A stretch of 64,000 nt of DNA from Hofstenia miamia (lineage: Eukaryota; Xenacoelomorpha; Acoela), in NCBI GenBank assembly GCA_004352715.1, contig SCFE01000102.1, forward strand, positions 714,546 through 778,545. Reading direction: 5' to 3'. A model generated the notes under the pieces. The model saw only the letters and a list, made by a program, of their open reading frames with translations, was not told the origin of the DNA and did no database searches. The first letter of the stretch is position 1, and the number at the start of each line of letters is the position of its first letter. Below, piece by piece: positions 31,912 through 42,660 of this stretch. The translations under genes and the position numbers were made by a program.

Positions 31912-32247
31912 ATAGGGAACCTTGAGATCAACAAAGCAAATCATTATGACAATATTAACAAAAAATTTAGCATGAATGAGGTATACATATCAATTATATC
32001 AAAAGAGACTTCAAAAGTTGTAATCTAGACTAAATGATAAAATATCATACTTGATTTCATAAAAAAAACTCAAATAAATATTTTACTGTAAATATGAGAA
32101 AATTTTAAATGATCCACTAATGTTATTAATCTTCATACCTCATTCATGCTAAATTTTTGTTCATATTGTCATAACAATTTGCTATGTTGATCTCAAGGTT
32201 CCCTATATTGGCTTCAAGATTTTGATTGTTGATAAAAAGTACCAATC
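31912..32247. mobile_element. MITE family B, copy lacking the left terminus
   Basis: Starts AATAGGGAACCTTGAGATCA directly after the family A fragment and ends GATTGTTGATAAAAAGTACC AATC. Both halves carry the inverted CCTTGAGATCAAC/GTTGATCTCAAGG block. Confidence 0.75.
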
Positions 32248-32391
32248 TTTTGTGTAATACTTACACTTAGTTGCTGAGCATTTATTAAATTATGCATTGT
32301 ATATCAATGAGGTTAATGTATATCTACATAACCAGAGCTAAATACTTGACAATGTTGAAATGAATGAAGTATATTGCACTGTTATACATTT

Positions 32392-33165
32392 CCCAGATAA
32401 CAATTTTGGTTGTTTTTATATTTGTTTCATACTTTTGGTTGTTGCATCAACCACTAACATCATAATAACAACATTATTAATTAATAATTAGGGAGCAGAT
32501 GCTAGCAAATTAAACTCACTTTGTTATTTTTATTATTAGATCCTTTTATATAAAAAAGCATTTGTGAAACATTTTTTGAAATTTTTAATTTGTGAAAAAT
32601 TATAATATACCAGATAAGTGAATTTTCAAAATAATTTCTTCATCTTTATTTAATCACCTTGATATTGAATGTAAAAAAAATAAGTTACAATTGAGCAGAA
32701 GAGATTTTTCAAACTTAAGAAAGTAGTAATTCAAAATCATGTTTAATTATACATTTTTAATTTTTTGTTAAATTTGTAGATTTTTATGCTCATTGTTATC
32801 ATTTATATACAAGACATTCATATTAAATCTTTAACAATTGAATATGCTTGACAGTACTTCAAAGATAGTGGTCTGCTCCTTGTTGGGCTTGTGCTTGTTT
32901 GAAAAGCTTAGCAATATAAATCTTATTTTGCCTATAAAAGTAATTCTAAGACAATAATGTGACAACATTGTTACTAACTCAAAATATTGCTGTTTCATTC
33001 ACAAAAACAACTAAAAAGCAACCTAATGTGAAGTTGTTGAAGCAACATTGTTTCAACCAATGAAATGGTACCATTTCAACATAAGAACACTGTTGTTTTT
33101 GAAACATAAGACAACTAAATAACAACACAAACCAATGTTGTTTAAAATTTAAATTGTTATCTGGG
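32392..33165. mobile_element. MITE family D (774 bp) with CCCAGATAACAATTT termini
   Basis: The left end CCCAGATAACAATTTTGG is matched by the right end AAATTGTTATCTGGG. The interior is rich in AACAACATTGTT-type words and contains the 18-bp perfect palindrome TGAAATGGTACCATTTCA at 33,061-33,078. No coding capacity. A lone CCCAGATAACATCCCAAG at 62,817 may be a related end. Confidence 0.7.
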
Positions 33166-33507
33166 TTATTGCAATGGTTATGTTCAATAAATGTGATTTG
33201 ATAATTAAATATGATATGAAAATTTGGAATTTCTTATCAGTGCTGAATTTACAGAACTTGTTTCCCAATAATATATACCTCCCAAGTTTTTATCCTTAAG
33301 AAATAGATACTTACAATTGATATAGGAACTGAAGTTCAAAATCATTGATTTCTTTGAATATTTTCAAGTGAATTATTGATTGTTTGTGAGTTTCAGAATT
33401 AATGATTTCTCTTCTGAGTTTTCCATGTAAAATTTTGTGAAATTATTTGAGCTTAATTTATTTTAGAATTAATACTTTTTTGTATTTTTGAAATATATCA
33501 AAATATA

Positions 33508-33915
33508 GGTTGGTACTTTTTATCAACAATCAAAATCTTGAAGCCAACATAGGGAACCTTGAGATCAACATAGTAAATGGTTATGACAATATGAACAAAA
33601 AAATTAGCATGAATTAGGTATATGTATCAATTATATCAAAAGAAAGAGACATCAAAATTTAGTTTTAGCAGTTGTAAATTGAGTTGTAATCTAGACTAAA
33701 TGATAAAATATTATACTTGATTTCATAACAAAAACTCATATAAATATTTTAATGTATATATTAGAAAATTTTAAATGACCCATCTAATTGTATTAATCTT
33801 CATACCTCATTCATGCTAAATTTTTGTTCATATTGTCATAATGATTTGCTATGTTGATCTCAAGGTTCCCTATGTTTGTTTCAAGATGTTGTATGTTGAT
33901 AAAAAGTACCAACCC
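33508..33915. mobile_element. MITE family B, complete copy with 8-bp target duplication
   Basis: Left end GGTTGGTACTTTTTATCAAC, right end GTTGATAAAAAGTACCAACC plus C. The flanking octamer AAAATATA is at 33,500-33,507 and 33,916-33,923. The 408-bp element has long sub-terminal inverted repeats including CCTTGAGATCAACATAG. The first seven terminal bases are shared with family A. Confidence 0.85.
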
Positions 33916-33923
33916 AAAATATA

Positions 33924-35016
33924 GGTTGCAAAATACTAAAGCAATGACATTTTGAGAAAGCCCATAGAGATTTTATTAGCTAATTATGTGTTCATTAGTA
34001 TTACTTTAAAAATTTTCAGCAAATGTCTGCAAAATCATTCCTATTCACCATTTTGGCATAATGACATTCCTGGAACTTTCATTATTATAGTTATAGCAAT
34101 TTCAATCAGTTTGCTGGGCTTGAGTTAAGACAGAATATAATTTTTTAATAAGTGTAATACATTGGAATTCCTTGTTGGGTTATAGGCAAAAAACTTAGTA
34201 TAAAATTGACCATTCTAAAAAGATGCACATTTGCTGAGCTAGAAAAGCTTGAGGATTTTGAATCTGAGTATAGAAAAACCTGAAATTCTGGCAAATTTGA
34301 AAATTTTAAAATCACAGATATTTTGGATTTGAATTTCAACAACCAGGCATATGTCAAAGTTATTATCAGGCATCTCTTTTTTGGTAGTATCACAAAATGT
34401 ATTTGCTGTAACTAAGGACTCTGGTAATTCAAAGGAGGAGTAGAAAATAAAAGATAAATTATTACTAAGACTGATAGATAATATTTTATTCAAGGTTTTT
34501 TCAAAAACATCTCTTAATTTACTAATATTGCTTTTTTAGTTTGTAGACAGCCTATATTGGGTGAATATTTCATTAATCAGTCAAAATTTCAAATACTAAA
34601 TTATCTCTATTTGTGACAGAATGAGTAACAAAAAATAAAGCAAGAGATAACCAAAACTAATAACAAACTTAATTAATGTGTATTTTTTTTTTGTACCAAC
34701 GTAATTATCATTTAAATTTTGTAAAACAATTATCAGTGATGCTTTTGAGAGATTGGTAGTCAGAGAGTTTTTCAAAAAATTGTCAAAGACAAAACCACTT
34801 CAGCTAATTTAATGATGACATTGCATAATAAAAACAAATGAGAAAATAGTAAATATCTTTAAAATTAAAGAACAGCTACAAGCCAATTGTTTATATGTTT
34901 GTGCAAAGTTCCTATAAATAGATTGTATCAGATTAATTGAGTGATGAATTTAGTTTCACAGCTATTATCTTTGTTGTATTACCAGGTTTGATTATATATG
35001 GCAACTGAAAACTAAA
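33924..35016. other. gene-free AT-rich DNA
   Basis: Only short chance ORFs; none resembles a known protein. Confidence 0.3.
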
Positions 35017-36062
35017 TGTTCAAGCACATTTAAAGAAATTTCAGAGCCACTGCACAATCAGCAATTCATAATATAATGTGACTGGTAGCCTGAAACTCAT
35101 ATGTATTCATATGATATGGATACAGATCGGATTTTTAATCTGTTTAGCTTTCCTATTGATTTGTTTACTAAAATAACAGCATGTCATAGCTGGAAAGCTG
35201 CCCTTAGTTTAATGCATTTTAGATCCATATTCCTATTGTATAATAATAAGATCTATTATACATACAAGGGGTTGGTGCTTTTTATAAAATATGAAATCTT
35301 GAAACCAACATAGGTAACCTTGAGATTGACATAGCAAATCATTATGACAGTATGAACAAAAATTTAGCATGAATGAGGTATGAAGATTAATAACATTAGA
35401 TGGGTCATTTAAAATTTTCTCATATTATACTGTCCCAGGTGCTTATGAGCCACTTTCATCTTACATGTTTGCAATGTCTGTTAGTTTAAGTAGTTGCAAA
35501 GTTAATGTATCTTATGGACTGTCTAGGACCTTATTTCTGCAGGCTGCATTGATTGTTTACATAAATACAGGGCTCGTATATTTGTAATTACATGTAAAGT
35601 TATTTTTCTGTAGGATGTCTAATAAGCTGATGCATCCAGATTGTGAACATTCATTTATTGCAAACTGCCATCATAACAAAAACAATCAATGCACTGACTT
35701 TAATCAGAATTCCAATTACCATGCACTGAGATGCTTCCTTGCACTGAAGCTTGCTTGTGAGTCACAACCAAATTTGTGGTAACTGGTGATCATTAGCAGT
35801 TTCCATTCTTCCCATTGCTGCATTGCTCAGTGTTGGGTTTTGAACCTGATGGAATCTAGCTGTGGATCTAAATGGAGTTCAATTAGTGGTTGTATTACAA
35901 TTGGTTTTATCTAAAATTATAGCTGATATTGTTAAATGATATTACTTGGATCACATGCTTTACTGTTTGGAAATGTACATGTTGTGAAAGGAGGGTATTA
36001 ATGGTAAAATTGGTCTAGACTTACCTAATATTGTCAATTCTAATCATTGTCCAGATTCTACA
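35017..36062 (+). repeat. LTR 1 (5' LTR) of the gypsy-like element
   Basis: Contains the left half of MITE family B (35,270 to ~35,430) preceded by the octamer ATACAAGG; the right half has been deleted. The remaining ~885 bp aligns with LTR2 (AATCTGTTTAGCTTTCCTAT, GTATCTTATGGACTGTCTAG, TGTCCAGATTCTACA). Confidence 0.75.
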
Positions 36063-36436
36063 TGGTGACCATGACAGTCACCCAATACATGCAATAATAT
36101 GGAAAATATGACCTTAAATTAATGAATATTGAGAAAGAAAGATGGATAAATGAAATGTGAGATAACACTAGTACTTGATTATCAGAAGAAAGAAATTTGT
36201 TCCAGCAACAAATAGAATTGTTGACAGAAGCAAACAAAGAAATAAAATACAAAGCAAAAAATGGCATTAATTGATAGCCAAGACAAATGAGGAAAACATT
36301 AAATTGCAAAAAGACAATGACACAAAGCAACTGGAAATCAATAGTCTAAGAGATGAATTACAACTGTTACTGTTAAATAATGAAAACAAGAAGAACAAAA
36401 GGAGGTAGAAGTATTAGGGCTAAAAGTTAATTCCCA
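36063..36436 (+). pseudogene. gypsy-like internal region, Gag-like remnant
   Basis: Starts with the putative primer-binding site TGGTGACCATGACAG. Broken frames are rich in K/E/N/Q with heptad-like spacing (EENIKLQKDNDTKQLEINSL), suggesting a coiled-coil Gag segment. Multiple stops. No zinc knuckle. Confidence 0.4.
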
Positions 36437-36586
36437 CATTTTTTTGTTGTTGTTCTATTTCAGCAAAATAAAATTATTTTTATGTAACAAGTTTTATGTT
36501 ATAGTGTTCTCTGTATTATCAGCAATCTATTAATATATGATTTTCTCTATATAACATTACAACATTTGTTATTTTTAAGTTAGAAG

Positions 36587-37624
36587 ATGTCAACTTTAAT
36601 ACCAGAAAAATGTTATTTGTGGGAAGCTCTTCTTTTCCTTTTCCATCTGAAAAAGAAAGCCACTGACGTGCACCAAATGCTTTGTCAAGCTTATGGCAAT
36701 GTTGCTCCAACCCTAAGAACCTGCCAAGAATGGTTTCAGCATTTCAAATCAGGCGATTTTGACATCAAAGACAAACATTGGCCAGGGCAGCCAAAAAAAT
36801 TTGAAGACAAACAACTTCAAGCTTTATTGGATGAAGATTTAGCTCAAACACAGGAGCAACTAGCAATATGTCTTGGCATCATGCAAAATGGTGTTTCTCT
36901 TTGATTGAAAGCAATGGGGAAGATTCAGAAGGAAGGAATATGGGTGGCTCATGCACTGTCAGAATGCAACAAAGAGCAGAAAAGAACAACTTCAAAAATC
37001 TTGCTAGACAGATTCCATAGAAAGTCATTTTTGCACAACATCATAACAGGTGATGAAAAATGGGTATACTATGACAATCCAAAGCAAAGAAAATCGTGGG
37101 TAAGTCCTGGTGAACCAGCCACTTTGATTGCAAAACCAAACACTCATGGGAAGAAGGTGTTACTGTGCATATGGTTGGATCAATGTGGCATACTGTATGA
37201 TGAGCTTCTTCAACCTGGTGAAACAGTCACTGCCAATCACTATCAAAATCAATTAGCGCAGTTACACCATGAAATTGCAGTAAGGAGACCAGAATACATG
37301 GATCAACATGACAAACTCATGCTGCTTCATGCTAATGCAAGGCTGCACATCACAAAACAGGTAAAAGACACACTGAATGAGTTCAAATGGGAAGTCTTAC
37401 CACACCCACCATACTCCCCAGACATCTCCCCATCATATTACCACCTTTTCTGGTCAAAGGCTCATGGTCTAGTGGAACAGCGCTTTCAAGATCCCCAAGA
37501 CTTTGCAAAATTGCTCAATGAATGGATGGCAGCAAAACCAAAAAAAATTTATTATGATGGAATTCATAAATTGCCTGAACTTTGGCAAAATGTTGTTACT
37601 AATGAAGGAAATTATTATGAATAA
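36587..37624 (+). pseudogene. mariner transposase, near full length, catalytically dead
   Basis: Total 345 codons, the full mariner length, with one in-frame TGA at 36,902-36,904 (SL-stop-LKAMGKIQKEG; the family usually has Arg, so CGA to TGA is likely). The N-terminal HTH region includes CQEWFQHFKSGDFDIKDKHW. The first catalytic Asp is in TGDEKWVYYDN. The second block reads LLHANARLH where the family has HDN, and the third reads YSPDISPSYYHLF where the family has PSDYHLF; at D,D34D spacing both acidic residues are replaced (by Ala and Tyr). So it is dead despite an otherwise open frame. It lies inside the gypsy-like element; no inverted termini were found. Confidence 0.85.
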
Positions 37625-37639
37625 AATTTATACTTTAGT

Positions 37640-38934
37640 TTGTCTAGTTTCATGCAGTTTGAAAAGCGTAAAAAAATGCAGAAATTAACTTTTAGACCTA
37701 ATACTAGCAATAGAAAAACCAGAGGAATCAAACCAAATGATTTAATAAGACAATATCAAGATAACTATAAACAAGAAAATTTAGTAAAAAACATAACACA
37801 AAAAGTGCAAAACAGATGTAAAATGCAAACAGAAACACAACCAATATTCAATGAATTTTTAATGAATTTATTCTATCAGAGAACAATAAAGAAGAAGTAC
37901 CTGTATGCAAAGTGATTCTTCTAAAATTCACTAGAAAGATAGATAACTATTTGCCAACATTCACAGAATTACTACAAATATTTGAAGTCACTATGAAGGT
38001 AGAGGAAAGTCACACAAAACACAGCAGCAGCAAAAATCCTACTCTGCCTATGCAGAGCCACATATCAACACTATCTATTATTAGATATGAAAACAAAAAT
38101 CAACCACAAACAACAAATAGGCAAATACAAAGCAAATATGCTAGGATGATACACCTGAAATCAACCACAGCAAAAGTAGTGGCAAAAAATTAATGAAAGA
38201 ATTTATACTAAAATTTGTACAAATGCAAGTTATCATATCTGACCATGGATTTCAATTTAAAAGCAAACTATTCAAAGAAATTTCAAAAATATTAGAAATA
38301 ATAAACGAGAAAATAACAGCATTAATCCACAAGCAAATGGGCTGTCAAAAGACTGACTTGCACAATAATAAAACTTATAAGATTAATGACATTAAGAATA
38401 GGAGGAAGAGACTAGCACAAAATATTAGAAATTGTAGAATATTTTTATAACACTTATGTGCATTCAACCACAAGAATGACACCATACAAAGTGATGTAAG
38501 GCAGAGAAGCCACAACACCAATCTCTATGCAATATCACACATACTGAGGAAAACCAGATAATGAATGCATAAACAAATTTAAAGATAAGATGGGGAGAAT
38601 TAATGAGGCAATGTGCCACAACATAAAACAATCAGCCATCAGACAAGAAACAAATTTCAACAAGAAATTATATGGTCAACCACACAAGAAAGGGGATAAG
38701 GTTTACACATGCACACTAATGAGAACACAAGACATCAACTAAGTCAGAAAATCAAAAACACAGTGGGCAGGGCCACACACAATACAACAAGTACTACCTA
38801 ATAAGAATTATAAAATAAATGATGGAAGAACACTACACTTCCAAAACTTAAAAAGGGCTACAAAAGATGTAGAACAAATAGCATTAGATAAAAATGCGGA
38901 ATTTAAAATTATAAGGGATAATAAAAGTGCTTAG
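37640..38934 (+). pseudogene. gypsy-like integrase and GPY/F remnant
   Basis: In broken frames: VIISDHGFQFKSKLFKEISK and INPQANGLSKD match the integrase core (SDxGxEFxSxLFxE...HPQxNGxxER), although the position after DHG is F, not the usual T/S. Further on come YNTYVHSTTRMTPYKVM (NxTxHSxTxxxP), KKLYGQPHKKGDKVY and TQWAGPHTIQQVLPNKNYKI with a closing RTLHFQNLK, the C-terminal GPY/F module. At least six stops. The stretches 37,640-37,915, 37,912-38,193 and 38,193-38,450 are the longest open parts. Confidence 0.75.
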
Positions 38935-39426
38935 GTTAATATGGATGAACAAACCAAAATTTGACCCAGAAATATGGGATATTAATCTATTAACTGAATT
39001 TAGGTAAACAAATGAATGAGCCAAACAAAGAATCAATCACCACTGAAAAGCAGAAGAGTCAGAAGGAGAAATGCACAATCCAAATGTCAACTAATGGACA
39101 GGGGGATGGAGTGACAACCTACCAAAAACTTTAGAAAGCAGATAAGAAGGAGGGCACCCTCACCCAATTGCCAACTAAAAGCAGGCAGATAAAATGGGGT
39201 ACCTCACCAACAACCAAATGTCAATTAAAGGATGGGCACTCAGAAGAAAAAAGAGGTTGTGGAAGAGGTCTTGCAAAACAAAGTGGGTTGGTCATAGAAC
39301 CCCCATCAGCAAAACTCAATGCCAACTAAAGGGCAATGAGTACACAGCTAAATAATTCACTCCCCAAAAGCAATTAAATGACCCAGATATCAAGGAAATC
39401 AGTGATGAATCTGAAATGGATATAGG
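38935..39426. other. internal 3' region of the gypsy-like element
   Basis: Purine-rich and non-coding. The words TGTCAACTAA, TGCCAACTAAA, TGTCAATTAAAGG and TGCCAACTAAAGGG recur at 39,085, 39,169, 39,219 and 39,320, an irregular, diverged short repeat. Confidence 0.4.
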
Positions 39427-39688
39427 TGTTCCCTAAATTAATTTAAAGGAATTTTGAAGCTCCCACACAATCAGCCATTCATAATGTGGTGCAGCTAGTA
39501 GCCTAAAACTCAATGTGTGTTCATACATTAAGGATATAGATAGGAGCTTTAATCTGTTTAGCTTTCCTATGAATTCATTTACTGAAATAAGAGCAGGTCA
39601 TCAAATAGCTGGAAAGCTACCCATAGGTTAACCTGTTTTAGATCCAAATTCTTATGATACAATAATAAGATCTAGTATACATACAAGT

Positions 39689-40678
39689 GTTTGGTATTTT
39701 TTATCAACATATGAAATCTTGAAATCAACATAGGGAACCTTGAGATTGACATAGCAAAACATTATGACAGTATGAACAAAAATTTAGCATGAATGAGGTA
39801 TGAAGATTAATAACTAGGGAATGGATTCCACCTAATCCACCTAAATCCACCTAATCAACCTAAAACAGGGGTTTTTTCTGGAATCCACCTAAATTGACAT
39901 ATTTTAGGAATTTCCTATAGAATATACTATTATGCTATGGAAAACATGGTCAAAACAAACAATCAACACACATTAACTTTGTGACTATGCACAACATCAT
40001 TTTATTTACACACATGAATGTAAAATAATAGCACACAATGTCATTTTATTTGCACATCTAAACATAAAATAATAGTGCACAATGCATTTTGTTTACATTG
40101 TTTACTATTAACCAGCTAAATCAGTCAGCTAAATTTATTTTGTGTACAATAACCAATCACTCTCATCAGTTATATTTGTAATTTCAGTTGTTTACATGCA
40201 AGATTCTTAAAGAAAAATTCAATATTACAACTGCCCTATCTTCTATGGGTTCTGTGGCTTCTAATTTATTTGAGGTTTAAATTAAAGTTTTTCAGCACTT
40301 ACCTGTTTTTTAAAAATCCACCTAAATCCACCTAAATCACCAATTCAATACACCTAAATCATTAATTTTTTCCACCTAAAAATCTGTTCCCTATTAATAA
40401 CATTAGATGGGTCATTTAAAATTTTCTCATTTGTACATTAAAATATATATCTAAGTTTTTTTATGAAATCAAGTATAATATTTTATCATTTAGTCTAGAT
40501 TACAACTCAATAAACAATTGCTAAAACTAAATTTTGATGTCTTTTTTGATATAATTGATACATATACCTCATTCATGCTAAAATTTTTTGTACATATTGT
40601 CATAATGATTTGCTATGTTGATCTCAAGGTTCCCTATGTCAGTTTCAAGATTTGTATGTTGATAAAAAGTACCAACCC
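39689..40678. mobile_element. MITE family B inside LTR2 (interrupted)
   Basis: Left end GTTTGGTATTTTTTATCAAC, right end TGATAAAAAGTACCAACCC. 8-bp flanks ATACAAGT (39,681-39,688) and ATACAAGG (40,679-40,686). Subtracting the nested hAT MITE leaves about 403 bp, the length of the complete copy at 33.5 kb. Confidence 0.85.
39815..40393. mobile_element. hAT-type MITE (579 bp) nested in MITE B
   Basis: Termini TAGGGAATGGATT and (complement) TAGGGAACAGATT. Perfect 8-bp target duplication TTAATAAC at 39,807-39,814 and 40,394-40,401. The other MITE B copies read GATTAATAACATTAGATGGG without interruption and serve as the empty site. Sub-terminal regions contain many CCACCTAAAT words on one side and at the other end. 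No ORF. Confidence 0.92.
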
Positions 40679-41428
40679 ATACAAGGTGCTTATGAGCCCA
40701 TTTCATCATACATGTTTACAATGTCTATTATTTTAAGTAGTTGCAAAGTTAATGTATCTTATGGACTGTCTAGGACCTTATTATTGATTGTTTACATGTA
40801 CACAGGGATTATATATTTGCAATTACATGTAGGTTTATTTATCTGTAGTATCTATAATAAGCTGATGCATTCAGGTTGTGAACATTTGTTTATTGCACAC
40901 TTCCATCATAACAAAAACAATCAATGCACTGAATTTAATCAGAGTTCCAATTATCATGCACTGAGANCTCAATAAACAATTGCTAAAACTAAATTTTGAT
41001 GTCTTTTTTGATATAATTGATACATATACCTCATTCATGCTAAAATTTTTTGTACATATTGTCATAATGATTTGCTATGTTGATCTCAAGGTTCCCTATG
41101 TCAGTTTCAAGATTTGTATGTTGATAAAAAGTACCAACCCATACAAGGTGCTTATGAGCCCATTTCATCATACATGTTTACAATGTCTATTATTTTAAGT
41201 AGTTGCAAAGTTAATGTATCTTATGGACTGTCTAGGACCTTATTATTGATTGTTTACATGTACACAGGGATTATATATTTGCAATTACATGTAGGTTTAT
41301 TTATCTGTAGTATCTATAATAAGCTGATGCATTCAGGTTGTGAACATTTGTTTATTGCACACTTCCATCATAACAAAAACAATCAATGCACTGAATTTAA
41401 TCAGAGTTCCAATTATCATGCACTGAGA
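40507..41428. repeat. ~460-bp tandem duplication around the n at 40967
   Basis: 40,507-40,966 and 40,968-41,428 look identical by eye. The first copy ends (GCACTGAGA) and the second begins (CTCAATAAAC) exactly at the n. LTR length arithmetic (see the gypsy-like element) requires only one copy. Confidence 0.85.
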
Positions 41429-41759
41429 ATGATTCCTTGCACTGAGGCTTGCTTGTGAGTCATAACCAATTCTGTGGTAACTGGTGATCATTAACAGTGT
41501 CCATTCTTCATATTGTTGCATTGCTCTGCATTGGTTTTAACCCTGATGACGTTTAGATGTGGATCTAAATTGAGTTCAATTAGTGTTTGTATTACAAGTG
41601 GTTTTATCTACAATTGTAACTGATATTGTTAATTGATATTACTTGGACCACATGCTTAACTGTTTGGAATCATACACATCATGAAAGGAGGTTATTAATG
41701 GTAAAATTAGTCTAGCCTTACCTAATGTTGTCCATTCTAATTGTTGTCCAGATTCTACA

Positions 41760-42460
41760 CTATTTGGCTATTTATTATGTTAGTATTTTCAATATTTAAC
41801 ATAGTGATAATTTGATATGTGTTTATTGCATTATAAACTACTGATATAAATGTATTTTTATTCTCAATTACAGATACATGTAAAATAAAGTTGTTATTTA
41901 ATCAGTATTTTTTATAAAACAGTGTAAAGTAAACCACAAATTTCAAATGAGTGAAAACAAACAATTCGAAACAAAATATTAATGATTTTAACTGATTACT
42001 TGCTAAAATCAAATGCTTAAATGTTTAAAATTTACAAGAAACATATTAATCAAACAAAAAACAAAAATTGCTACATGGTGCTATTGTAGAATCATTGGCT
42101 GGTAGGGAAACTTAACTAGAAACTTAATTGACTCTGTAGAAGGTTTGAATAGTGTTTACAGAACAGCCATGATTCCGGAAAAAGGAATAACATAGAATTT
42201 ATAACATATAGATGTAACATTGGTAATTCATCCAAGTAACAAAACTACTTTAGGTAAGATCCAAGATGACCAATTCCTATGACTTCCAGCCAAAGCAGAA
42301 CATCCAGAAGTAAAGTGCTTAACCTATTGACTGGTGCTACCCTATTTGTCTCACTTGCTTAATTTCTATCTCAGTTCAGAAAATACAAACTCTCATTTTC
42401 ATTGTTATCTCTCAGCTCACTATTAAATAATCTGTAATTGCCAGATATTCGTGCTAGCCC
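41760..42460. other. gene-free AT-rich DNA
   Basis: Nothing recognised right of the gypsy-like element. Confidence 0.3.
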
Positions 42461-42565
42461 ATGGCATGGTATCATCACAGTGTTAGGTTTTATAAGTGCA
42501 TGTATGTGTTGAATTACGAAAGAGAGATTTATTATTTCCTTATACATAACCATATACGTAACTTA

Positions 42566-42652
42566 ATGAGTCCACAATTCGGACTGGGTACTCAACAGAC
42601 CCCCAGAAGCAACTTGTCACCCCATGCTAGTGAAAGCACTCCCGAATTGTAG
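42566..42652 (+). other. possible short coding exon or small ORF of unknown function
   Basis: In an AT-rich setting, a locally balanced stretch reads MSPQFGLGTQQTPRSNLSPH followed by ASESTPEL and a stop. Pro/Ser/Gln-rich tails like this occur at the C-termini of transcription regulators, and an AG just before TCCACAATT could be an acceptor. No upstream exon was found. The evidence is compositional only. Confidence 0.2.
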
Positions 42653-42660
42653 TTGATCTT

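Larger units (their letters stand above)
35017..41759 (+). mobile_element. Ty3/gypsy-like LTR retrotransposon with both LTRs, host of nested insertions
   Basis: LTR1 (35,017-36,062) and LTR2 (39,427-41,759) share TGTTC starts, long collinear similarity and identical TTCTACA ends, after which they diverge abruptly. LTR1 is followed by TGGTGACCATGACAG, a plausible primer-binding site. The internal part holds a Gag-like coiled-coil remnant, a mariner insertion and an integrase plus GPY/F remnant; protease, RT and RNase H are missing. Removing the nested MITEs and the duplicated segment at 40,507-41,428 brings the two LTRs to nearly the same length (~885 versus ~873 bp). Flanks CTAAA and CTATT could be a decayed 5-bp duplication. 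Confidence 0.75.
39427..41759 (+). repeat. LTR 2 (3' LTR) of the gypsy-like element, with nested MITEs
   Basis: TGTTCCC... to ...GATTCTACA. Contains full MITE B (39,689-40,678) flanked by ATACAAGT/ATACAAGG. That MITE in turn holds a hAT MITE (39,815-40,393). The segment 40,507-40,966 is repeated at 40,968-41,428 around a single n. Confidence 0.75.

Noticed and set aside
34145-34493. Overlapping minus-strand ORFs of 82-84 codons
   Set aside because: No motif; Phe/Ile/Asn/Lys/Ser-rich composition as expected from AT-rich non-coding DNA.
38935-39426. Possible tandem repeat with TGCCAACTAAA words
   Set aside because: Spacing is irregular (84, 50, 101 bp) and the similarity is short; mentioned only as a weak repeat inside the gypsy-like element.
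42566-42652. Terminal exon of a transcription-factor-like gene
   Set aside because: Only a 28-residue Pro/Ser/Gln-rich stretch without an upstream exon; kept as a very low-confidence note, not as a gene.
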